A stretch of DNA of 64,000 nt, from contig NC_088715.1 of NCBI RefSeq assembly GCF_963576615.1, positions 63,570,981-63,634,980 on the forward strand. The letters are read 5' to 3'. The position numbers were made by a program, and so were the translations under genes. This stretch comes from Watersipora subatra (taxonomy: Eukaryota; Bryozoa; Gymnolaemata; Cheilostomatida; Watersiporidae). The notes beneath the pieces were generated by a model. It saw only the letters and a program-made list of their open reading frames with translations, did no database searches and had not been told where the DNA came from. This document shows, in pieces, positions 35,201 to 47,200 of this stretch. Each line of letters opens with the position of its first letter. The first letter of the stretch is position 1.

Positions 35201-38200
35201 CTGCTGTGAGCATGTCCAAGTCGTATGATTTATCAATGTTATTACAGTCTACCGCATTATTGTTACTGCTAAAAATAGATTAGCTATTCTCAGTAGTACT
35301 ATGGTTCAATAAAAATCACCAAACGTCTATTGATCTAAAATTAGTGAAACCTCTTTAGCTCTAATGCGTCTTACACGACTGGTCATTGCTAAGAGAAAAT
35401 TGTGATAAATAAATATTTTGCAAAATCACACTACGCCCTATAATATAATATTACAATATACACATATAACAACACATATATTAATACAGATAATTGTTTC
35501 CTTTCGTTTAAGTACAGATACGATAGGCTGATTAATAGATTACTCGCTAATCAGAAATGTTTTATACGAAGCCAACTAAAGCCACACCTGCGGCTCTGGT
35601 CACACGCAAACGCATTGCCAAGTCGTACTACGTGGCTCGAGGTCGTACTACGTGGCTCGAGGTCGTACTACGTGGCTCGAGGTCGTACTACGTGGCTCGA
35701 GGTCGTACTACGTGGCTCGAGGTCGTACTACGTGGCTCGAGGTCGTGAAAGAGTTAAAGTAAGGTAGTTATAGCCACCCATGCATTTGATATTCTAATAT
35801 TTCAAGCTGTTAGGTAGAAGGTTTAATCAGGTTTCTAAAGAACATGTCATATTTAACGTCTTTCTTGCAGGCACTCACCAAATCATCACTGGTCCTCTGA
35901 TTAGGCCCAAACCTTCTTCAGTACCAGCGCCATCAGTTTCAAGAACGATAGGCTCTGTTCCTCAGACATTTTCCGCTGCTGCCATGTTGACAAATGCTGC
36001 TGTAAGAGCGGTCGCAGCTCATACTAATAAGGCTGTAATCACTCTCAGGCCACCTGTTCCTCCAGCCAAAACAACAATGATTGCGCCCAATGTAACCTCG
36101 GCAAAAGTATTGCCCGCTTCTACTTCTGGCAAAACGACTACAACTTCGGCAGCCATGAATGACAGTCGGGTGTACATCCATGTTCCTGCACGAAAAAATG
36201 TTCAAAACAATGAGAAAGGTAAGTGTGCTCACCATAGCAGTTCAACTCGCTCCGTACTGCCTTCATGCCTCATTCCTATTTGTATGTAGAGAGTATGAGG
36301 AGTTGTCTGATTTCTGCTGCCCTGCGTATTCTGTTGCTGACATACATGTATGTCCGCCTAGAGGTGGCTGCGCTATTAACTCGAAGGTTGTTATATCATA
36401 ATTATCAGACTTGGCAACAATTGGTTGAACCGGCTACATTATACAACGTGTTATCCTATTTTACAGCCCTCCTGTCTGTGAATTTATCAACGATTGCAAC
36501 GCAGTATGTTGCTGCACAAAAGGTTCGGTGTGACCAAATCTTCTTAGAAAACCTGGTTCGAGAGCACAACAACTTTAGCATAGCTCTCAAGCAAGCCAAG
36601 GATATATTGCTGGCAGCTCACGATTGTTATAAGTCAACATTAGCTGGAGCCAAGGATTATCAGGTATTAAATTTATCTTTAGATTGCTCTTATTTAAAAG
36701 AGGATACGGATGCTAGCATGTAGCTTGCTGCAGAGGGCAATGTAAAGAGACTTCTGTGTCATGGTACGGATGCTAGCATGTAGCTTGCTGTAGAGGGCAA
36801 TGTAAAGAGACTTCTGTGTCATGGTACTATGTTTCACGTCATATTAGATAATAACGTCTCAATATATAAAACAATCATCAACGCATTTGCCGATTAATTG
36901 TGACCTTTTATCGTTTTATGCTATGGTAAGATTTAATTTAAAGGTTGACTTGCAACAAAATTTACATTACAGTTATTTGGTATCAAAAGATTCACCATGT
37001 CTTACTATGTTGTGTTGTAGATGCCAAATATGTGGAAATGTGATTACAATCTCTTATAAGCTCAAAAACGAAAAGCAGCCGTAGATTTGAATCTCTTTAT
37101 TTCGATGACGTAACCACGAAATTTGGTTATCATCTTGTCACGTATATCCTCACGTGAATTGAAAGGCCAATACAAAGCTCAATATAAAACTTACCGTAGC
37201 ACTAGTTCATGACAAACACTTCGGGTTTACCTAAGACCCCATATCAAATATAGATGCTCGCTACTTTACAGTTTTGTTTCGGTGTGGTCTAGTCGGCAAG
37301 TCGTAATCTGATCATGTGACCCAATACTTCGCAAATAATTTCTGCAACACTTTTCAATTATCTCAGGTAACCAACGGGCCCGTCATGATTATCAGACAAT
37401 GTTATGTACTCCTTCGAGGTAAGGTTAAAAAGTTTAACGATTTTTTTATGGTAAGTTATAAGATATCAGTGCTAAAAGTGACAGCATTACGATGACGATA
37501 AAACAGACGCGTAAGAACAATAGACATAGTTTTATTGAATGCGTGAAGTATATTTGTGAAAATATTTTGACGAATAAGGTTGCAAGAAAGTGTAAACAGA
37601 AACTATCTCTCACAACTACATCACATTTGAGCCGTTTTGGAAAGGGAATCCAAACTACGGCGGTCTCGTGTGGCTGCGATTTTCTGTTCGTTTTTGAGCT
37701 TTTAAGAGCTTGTAATCACCTTTCCACATATTTTGCACCTACAACACAACAGAGTAAGACATGGTGAATCTTTTCATATCAAATAATGGTATTGTGAATT
37801 TTGTTACAAGTCAACCTTTAAAGTAATATTATTGTAATTAAAAATTTGAAACGCCTGCCATAGATCATAACTAACTTGATAAATGTGAACCAGGTGAAAA
37901 GAAAGATTACTCATATCAATTTATAGTGATAAACAGGCAAGGTCAAGTCTAGGTCAGATAAAAAATGCAGTAAGACCTTTTTTTTGAAATCGCAGTTTTT
38001 AAAATGCCTTATCAAAGATTTATTTGAAGTTTTCTATGGCAAGATTTTGATGCTATTATAAAGACAATGGTGTAGGCAACACACGAGTTTCATCGACTTA
38101 CTGATGGCAATAATTTGATGCTAATCCAAACATTTTTTCGGGTTGCACTTTTCTTGGCTTGATAGCTTTCTCCCGCTTCACATCATCTACCTTTTTTAGT

Positions 38201-41200
38201 GAGTCACTAGGTGATTGATTATATGATTATATATTGATTATAGATTGATTATATGATTATAGATTGATTATATGCCACCCTTCTTTTACATGTAGTACAA
38301 TTGTATTTTGTTGAAGACGAAAACGGCAGCGCGAGATATGTACAAAGTAACGTGTGATAAGCTCGGTGAGTCCATGCGTTCCTCGATATCGCAGAACATC
38401 AACAATCTTATTAGGCTGGTGTCTACTTCCGATTCCAAGACTAGCACCAATAAGGTAGGCTTTCCAGTTGAGAGTTGATTTTAGTTCATGAAACTCTTTA
38501 AGGACATGATACACTAACAAAGAATACGCACTGCTTATGAGTGTAGTCATAATTATTGCCTCTGGGTCTCTACTGTATGTACATCTTGCACTCACCATTC
38601 ATTCTGTTGTGATAAAACTTTGGATCCGTCTTCTCATCCTCATATAAAGTTATTAGCTCTGTTATTACAAAGTATGTAGCTTACTACGTTGTGTATTATT
38701 GTAAGTTCGCGACAATTTACTAAATTTAACCTCATAGCAGTGTTTTAAGTTTATATGTTGTGTTATACTATCTACGCTCTGCATAACTGTTTTCCTCGGG
38801 CTTGACAGCAGTGTCATGCCTTTTTGTTGATGAAGCTAGATAGGATTGATATGGAAAAATCTGCACTGAAATGATTTCTTAAATTCCTTAAAGGGCTTCC
38901 TCTGAAAATAGATAGGTGTTACCATCTTGACTGTGGCCAACTACGAGACATGAGGAAAAATTCAACAGTGCCCTGAGACTTTCATGATTGGATTATACAT
39001 AAAGGCCGGTTCACACTATAACGCCGTATCTCGGCGTTTCCCTTTCGGCGTTCATCGTCGATTATGTGAACCGTAAACCGATGGCATCTACTAAGCATCG
39101 CGGACACATCGGGAAAGTTTGCAGCTGTCAAACTTTCCCGATAGTTCGCGGAGCATCGACGACAGCACGTGTAATGTGAACCATTTCGGCGAAGACATTT
39201 CGCGATCGCGTATTGCGTGGTTTCTGTTTATGATAGTTGCTGCAGGGCTATATTACACTCGTTGGACTAGCAGGAACCAGAGACACACGACAACATTTTT
39301 ATACTGACTCGTTTGGTTTATGAAAAGTTTATGAAAATATTCTCGTAAGGCCTATGTATATTTACTCACCGAAAAAAACATTTCACAGTTCTCATTGCGC
39401 CATGTATAATAGAGTGCGTTAAATTGTCCTCGATTTCTTCTCTTCTAGGCTGGACGCACCCACCATCTTCTTTTATGCCTCTTTCAGGTGTAAAGCTCTG
39501 CTGCTGCTGTTGTCTAAGTCGGTTGCTTCGTCTGAGCAATGCTGAGACAAGTACTTTTCTTAGTTTTAATTTTCTGTTCATCTTCAACAAAAGTGATCAC
39601 TCGATGCGCGTGGTACTAGCTTTTGCTACTAAACCGAAACGCGAATGTTTACGCGCGTCTCAATAGCCTAGTTATTAATTAGGCCACGCCCATCGCTGAC
39701 GCTCCAGTGACCGCGTTATATATGAGAACGTAATGTTGACGACTGTTCCCTGATACAAACGCGGATGGCTTTGTGCTAGTGTGAACATCGTCATCATCGA
39801 CAATCACCGAAGTATTGTTGCATCAACGCCGAAATACGGCGACATAGTGTGAACCAGCCTTTATGGATTGTAACTGGTAGATTTAGCAATAAGGCTGGAA
39901 ATGAAAATGACCAGAGACTGAAGTTAGTAACTTATGGGCGGAATAATCTAACAACAATGCAGAGATCATCGCTCCTGCTAATATCTCTCAGGCCACCTGT
40001 TCCCTCTGCCAAAACAACACCAATTGAACCCAAAGTGACCTCGGCCAAAGTAATACCAACCTCTACTGCTGGCAAAGTGACTGCAACTTTGGTCCCTTCG
40101 AATGACAGCCGGGTTTACATAAATGTTCCTGCACAATCCTTGTAGACGCTTGATTTGAATTTAGTTGACACTTGAAATCTTTTCCAGACTAAGGAATTCT
40201 ATTCTCGCTTGAAAACAGTCTGTTAGCTTTGCAACCCATGAGTGACTAGGATAACGGATCAAAGCATTTCATTTGATTATTTTGACAGACTTCTCTGTAT
40301 ATCCAAGAACTTGCAAAAAATTTGGTTGAAGAATAACATTAACGACCATCTATGGAAAGTATCTCTGGGAGTCAGAGTTTAGTGAAGTCTTGAACACTAC
40401 CAACATGGAATTGAGACAAGGCTGCTTGAAGCCTTGACATCATCATCTAACACCTCCTACAAGGCTGCTTGAAGCCTTGACATCATCTAACACCTCCTAC
40501 AAAGCTGCTTGAAGCCTTGACATAATCATCTAACAGCTCCTACAAGGCTGCTTGAAGCCTTGACATAATCATCCAACAGCTCCTACAAGGCTGCTTGAAG
40601 CCTTGACATCATCATCTAACAGCTCCTACAAGGCTGCTTGAAGCTTTGACATCATCTAACACCTCCTACAAAGCTGCTTGAAGCCTTGACATAATCATCT
40701 AACAGCTCCTACAAGGCTGCTTGAAGCCTTGACACCATCATCTAACGGCTCCTACAAGGCTGCTTGAAGCCTTGACATCATCATCATCTAACACCTCCTA
40801 CAAGGCTGCTTGAAGCCTTGACATCATCATCTAACACCTCCTACAAGGCTCCTTGAAGCCTTGACATCGTCATCTAACACCTCCTACAAGGCTGCTTGAA
40901 GCTTTGACATCATCATCTAACACCTCCTACAAGGCTGCTTGAAGCCTTGACATCATCATCTAACACCTCCTATAAGGCTCCTTGAAGCCTTGACATAATC
41001 ATCTAACAGCTCCTACAAGGCTGCTTGAAGCCTTGACATCATCATCTAACAGCTCCTACAAAGTCACTCAAAATATAAACATTTCATCATTAATTTTTTC
41101 TTGGGATGTGAGTCTGGCTCAGACCTCGACTTTATTGGTGCATCATTCAACCACCTGCTTTTAGGTATCATCAGGGCCTTCTGTTTTCAACCCGTTCATT

Positions 41201-44200
41201 TAAATCTGATTATTGAATTTTAGGAATCATAAGACTAAGATTTGTGACACCGCATGGTTTTTCTGTTCATAGCCAAGGTGATTTATACACAATAAGGTCT
41301 AGTTGTTGTCTTCTATTTTCATTCAAAAGAATGACACCGTATTAATCTCTTGTTCAGAATAGTTCAGTTGCTGGAGAAACTTCAGCCGCTAAAGATGCTC
41401 CTATTCCTATTCCAACACAACCTATTTCACAAACTGCCATTCCTAAGGCTTCATCAATACCAGGCCCTAAGGCTATCCCAACCCTTAAACCTCAGGCTCC
41501 GCTTGCGACAATGCCTATGTTGAAGTTGTCTAAGATTCCTCTAAATGGCAGTAGTCAGTCTTCCTCCAGTGCACGGTTGGAACACAGAGAGTTCATAGAT
41601 ATTGATGAGCTGAAGGTAGGTTCTATAACTACTTCAACACGCACGCTGTGGTCTATGATTTGATTGACTCAGAACAAGGAGTGGTCATGTGACAACCAAA
41701 GTAATGTTTCTGTAGTCAAACACTTTGGTTAGAAGTATCGGCTGAAGCTACCGAAAGCTTCAGTCATTTTCAATTTAGTTTACTCAGATACAAGTTGACC
41801 TCACAAACACAATACACTGCGACTTGGCTTGCAATTCATGACTAGAATTGCATACAATAATTCATTCTGATGAGGGCATCAAAAGGTAAAAATGTTGTAT
41901 AGAGGGGTATAGAATCCCATAGTAATCATTTAATGCAAACACCCCCTGGTAAAAAACATCAAAAATTTGCGTACATACTGGAAATAATAAAAATTAGTGA
42001 CAAAATAGTATATTAACTTTAGTAACTATACCCTAGGACACTTATGTATTCGCCTCATCTAACTTTCGCGTTTTTGCGGAGTCATCCTCGTGAAAATTTC
42101 ATGTGCGAAACTAAACTATCATAACAAACGAGCGAAAACGCGAAATTAATTAGCTTTGTTCATTGATAGTTAGGCCTGTATTCACTGGTTGCGAGTTGGG
42201 GTGGCTAATGTTAGGCGACTAGTTATGAACACCTAGGGTTGGAAAGGGGCCGTGTAAGCCCCCAACAGGTTTCTCTCATGTGTAGGGCCTCAGCCGGGCC
42301 TCTCGTGAGAAGTTTTAAAAAATTTTATCGGCAAGTATCAACAATTTTCTAATTTTTTGAGATTTGTTTTGTTTTAGATGATGTGACTGACGAGACGTTT
42401 TTATATTAAAATAGGCAAAACTTGACCGCAGTTAAAACCCTCAGAAAAAAAGACATCTTCCTTTTGAGCGTTTTAACAAAGATCAATTTTGCGAATTTTA
42501 TTTTCAGTGTCCCTTTCGATGGGACATGGCCAAGCGGGTGTTTGGTAAAACCTGATCTTTTGCAAACCTTTATAAAAGTCGTTAACAAGGATATTTTGCC
42601 GCTGATGGTGATAATAATGACACCTAAGAACTACTAAAAGTTGATGTTTGTCTCTATGGCTTGGAATGAAGTGATATTCTACAGCGATAAAAACTGTGTC
42701 CATGGCCATTGGGCAAATAACTTTTCGAATAAATTACGTCGAGGTCGAGTTATCTGAAGCAATTTATCATTGCATTGGAACTGACCAAACAAATCCGTTC
42801 GAGTTAACCTTGTGTTTGAGATGAAATGTTACATTTTATCCGAGGGCGAGTTATCCGAGTTGGACTGTACTTAGCCGTAAAAAATTCCCAAAAAGTTGGG
42901 GCCGGCCAGCCGCCCCAGAGAATACGGGCCTGTTGATAGTCCAAGAAACAAATGGCAGCAAGCGATCAAATCGCATTATCGATCTTGCCCACACCATTCT
43001 ACCTGCGGTTTACAATTACAAACTAGTCGCAAATTGAAAATTTTTCTTATCGGTGAACTGAACCTGAGGAATCTAATTATGTTTGTTGCACTGCATTTAT
43101 TTTCACATCACTATATTTTCGCACTCATCAGAGCTGCGAAATTAAGTTGCAGCAAAATTTTACTCTGTATGCTACTCTCGAAACTAAATACTAGCGAAAT
43201 ATAAGTGTCCTAGGGTAGTTACCGATAGTAACTTTGGTCTATTTAGTGGTTAGTGTCTGCAATAAAATTTTTATTGCAGTAAAATGGTTTTCTTACTTCG
43301 TCCTTTAACGTCGTTATCAAACATAAAACCCAAGGCTAAAGAATTAAAATTATATATTTATTTTATTTATATGTGTATAATAAATGCACAATACATTTTT
43401 ACTTCCACTTATTGTTCTGATTGTTTCTGATGTTCTGATGCTAATTGTTATTTCACTCGCACAATATCAAGCATTTACGAAACACGGAGAATGTGATTTT
43501 GACATATTCAGCACACCGACAATCAAATTTAGATTTTGAGAGACATTTCCTTGATGATGTATGGCGAAAAAAAATGCCATAAAGAGGGGAAGAAAAAACA
43601 TTGTGTTCCATATCGTTAGACGAAAAAGCCATAAAACAGGGACACCGTAACCCGGGAGGGGGAGAGGAGGTGCACTGTATTTACTTTATTTCGCCACAAG
43701 TGATTGACTCAAATATTACTCGGAATGTAACTAATAGTCTTGTGCGAGCTGATAGCTAGCTTGAAGGACTTTAATTTGTTAAGTTCACTTAGGACCATTG
43801 CGGCCACTCCTTACAAACTTAGATTGAGATATGTGCACTTTAGGGGCTCAAGTATGGTTGCAATGACATCTCTTTTAATTTCAATCAGTTTATAATAATC
43901 TCGGCAGGAGATCGGCGTGACCTCTTCTGACAGTCTCAAACTAGTATGCATGATTGCAAAATGTATTGTACTGCCATTTCCTTCTTAAAATTAGCATTTC
44001 TTCCATAGAAAACTGAGCAACCTCAACACGTCATCAACTTGTGTTCAGATGATGACGAGGATCCTACACCATCACCGCCTGCATCAAAAGATGAAGCTAC
44101 CATCGATAGTTTAGGCGGTAAAAGCAGTGCCGCTCCTGTTGCCTATTCAGAAACTTTTGATGTTGGAAGGCAACCATTTTCTCCTGATGGCCAGTCTTCA

Positions 44201-47200
44201 AATACAAACAATAATGGTGCTGAGGTAGCGGAAACAGTTACCAATCGACTGGACTTTAGCACAGCAACTGTAACAGAGGTGCCTGTAGTAACTTCGGACA
44301 ATGAGTTATTGACTGCAGCTCAAGAAAACGATAACAAGGAATCGCGAGCAGATTCTCCCCTGATAGGCAAACCAGAAGAGCAGTTAGAACTGTCTAGCGA
44401 GGATGACTTGGTGGGTGTAACACCTCGAATCCTCCGTCCCAGAGGTACTAACACAGTATCAAAAGACAATCTACCACCTCGTAGTGGTAAAGGTACGGTC
44501 ATAGAATGTTTACAGCAAACTTGTGGAAAGTTACTGATATGATGTGTAGCCATTTTAGTCCTCAGTCATATGTAGAAGTTTTGGAATGCATATTTCGTAC
44601 ATTGCTACTAGCAAATTTGTATCAGATCATGGTATAGGCTTGTCTATTGGAGTTGTGTCACCATGAATAGCCCAGGGTAGATAAAGACTTGTCTGCATAT
44701 GCTGCCTTAGGACTAACTAGAAAATTAGTGGGCAGATATGCTGTGTATTGTGACATGAGTACACAGGCTTTTCATGATACACTGAATTGACATGTTACAC
44801 TTGTTTGATGAGCAACATAAATGCCATGCTATTTTTATGTTAACATTCATAAGATATGTAATATACATGTATGTGCCACATGATTAATATCGTGCCTGTG
44901 GTACATTCAACATATATATCCTGCTATTGACACGTTGACAAGTTTTTGGCTCTGCAGGTGAAGAGAAAGGCTCCAGTTCCACGGGTGAAGAGAAAGGCTT
45001 CAGCTCTACAGGTGAAGAGAAAGGCTCCAGTTCTACAGGTGAAAAGAAAGGCTCCAGTTCTACAGGTGAAGAGAAAGGCTCCATCTCTACAGGTGAAGAG
45101 AAAAGCTCCAGCTCTACAGGTGAAGAAAAAAGCTCCAGTGTGATAAGGAAGTCCACTCGTATTTCTGTACCATCAGGAAAAGCGATAGAAAAGTCAAAGA
45201 AGCACTCAGGTGATGACACACAATCAGACCCCATTTCTACTCTGAATGAACTTGACCATTCCGAAGAACCTGCTAAGAGTGATGAGTTGCCCCAAGCTGA
45301 GGTTCACACTGTTGAAGAAGATCCTGCCACAGCCGGTGATGCTAAATCTCATAAGATCACTGTTACAGGTAAGAAGGGGACGAATTAAATCAATGATCAT
45401 AGCAGCTCCATTTCTCATTCAGCCACAGAAACAGTAAATTGGTTCAACTTGACCCATTCTCAGCAGAAATACACATTTACGCTGCATTGGCTGGAATTAA
45501 ACCATTTGCATATCCTTCTGGAAGTCCAGCATGAACAAACGCAGATGCACTTTTCCTTGCTGTTGGAGTATAGCGCCAGCATACTGAGTATAGCGGAATA
45601 TAGAATGCTACATCGCTAGCTGACATTGTCGAGAACTACTGTAGCTTTTGTTGTCTTGTCACTAGTGATTGATATTGTGAATCTAGATCACCTTCCTCCC
45701 CACTGTTACTCGAAACCTATTGCTAGTAAAGAACGGGCCCTTCTATATCAGAATTATTTAAAAAAAAGAGGGAAAATCTTGTGTTGCTTCTTTGGACAGC
45801 CAGCTTTTTGCATAAGAGAAAGATGCTCAAAGTATCGCTGTAGAAAGTTCATATAATAGTGATGAGAGCCAACTGATGCTTTGGGTAACATCACACGAGG
45901 GCATAGCGAGTGTGTGGAAGGATGTTTGAAGAAAACTGCTATAAAATATTATAATTGTTTAGTGATTAGCTCTCCATAGAGCATTTTACTAATACACGAC
46001 GTATTCCAAGGTATCCTTGGCTGCCATCTAAACATAGCTCAAAGTTCACTCCCTTTCATTCATTTATTTACCTGGAAGAGTTGTGTTTTCATAGTTATTC
46101 TCGCGAGTAAAGAACTTGAGCGTGTTTGTAAATACACTGTTGGGTGCTTGTCCTCGGTGTAAGTATATCATTTTGATAGACAGAGCTCAACCAGTACAGT
46201 AGATTATGCATTTTCTGATCCTATAATTGTCTCTAGTTATTTACTTAGTATATGTTTCTATAACAGGCTGTGAAGCCAAAGCTGGACCATCAGGCATCAC
46301 TCGCAGAGCCCTTCGGAGGCTTATCAAGGAACAGGAGAAGGAGGAGTCAGAGAAAAGCAAGAAGCCATCGCATCAGTCGCCGGGTACGTAGCTTCGTTTG
46401 CATACAGTAGTTTCATTCTACTGTCTAACTCTTAATAACACTTCATCTTCATTAGTTTGATATTTACTGCGTCTCCATGCTTTTGAATGGGTTTGAAGTT
46501 GCTTCCACTTTGAATCATAAAAACGGTAAAATCCGAATTCAACGGCATTTCGCTTCGCTAAAGTTGTGCGAAGTCATATGCTGTAAGAATACTTCGACAT
46601 CGCAGAAATGCTCGCTGCTGGTGGATCTGAATCGATAATACTCGGCTAGGCTCTTCCAGTGGCACTAAACAACTTTTAGGAGACGACGACGAGGGTCTAT
46701 GCTACGAAAATTCACTACTGCTTCTGCTTAACTTTTGTCTTTACATTTTATCCTTTGTTTTTTCGTGGCGTCATTCTATCGTTGTCTGCCATCTTTATGG
46801 ACAACTTTTATCGTTAAAAACCCGAAGCTTCTGCAGTTAATTATTTGCAAACAATACTTTTGTTTGCAAATCTTTTATTTTAGTATCAAAACAACACCGA
46901 AAAATACTATTAACCAAGAGAATGACGATTGTTTTCTACAAAGATGGCGGCTTTTTTGTGGACAAGCGCATGTGCAAACAGGGTGATGACGTAAAAAAAA
47001 ACGATGGGTTGTCATGACAAGGATTGCTTGCTCGTACGAGGATGACCAGATAATTACTTTTCAGTGCAACTAGTTGACAAAGTGACCATGAACCGAAAGT
47101 GAGTCTATTTTATCAAGTTTTGTTATAAGGGATACATCTTGGAAAGATCTATGATGCCACTCTGAATCATTGAAACGGTAGAGTGCGAATATATTGGCCG

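Larger units (their letters stand above)
26901..35870 (+). other. 8.97-kb ATRX intron dominated by a 39-bp satellite
   Basis: The satellite begins within about 30 bp of the donor and occupies 26930-32196. The rest holds pogo-like repeat copy B with its nested insertions (32290-34115), a perfect hairpin at 34505-34541 and a piggyBac-like element (34954-35753). Confidence 0.88.
36664..41357 (+). other. 4.7-kb ATRX intron
   Basis: Holds a 60-bp duplication (36706-36824), the second TTAA element (36942-37817), a GATTATATGATTATA tandem stretch (38209-38275), a Harbinger-like element (39001-39862), a relic exon (39985-40143) and a 43-bp minisatellite (40416-41062). Confidence 0.85.
42031..43215. 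mobile_element. CCCTAGGACACTTAT-ended element, copy 2 (opposite orientation)
   Basis: Begins CCCTAGGACACTTATG and ends ATAAGTGTCCTAGGG, with TA on both sides (42029-42030, 43216-43217). Compared with copy 1 it is reversed and contains a different insertion (42171-42932). Confidence 0.92.
41616..44008 (+). other. 2.4-kb ATRX intron with a three-level transposon nest
   Basis: Holds the second CCCTAGG element with a hAT element and a Tigger fragment inside (42031-43215). Nothing recognised at 43216-44008 or 41616-42030. Confidence 0.85.

Noticed and set aside
25736..35870. Search for a missed exon between 26900 and 35871
   Set aside because: Phases join directly once the 26901 donor is used, so no extra exon is needed.
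44946..45143. VKRKAPALQ-repeat ORF and its minus-strand counterpart
   Set aside because: Alternative frames of the GEEKGSSST coding repeat; only the latter fits the splice phases on both sides.
46503..47200. Direct repeats as LTRs of a retrotransposon
   Set aside because: Only about 40 bp match, with no LTR termini, primer-binding site or polymerase.
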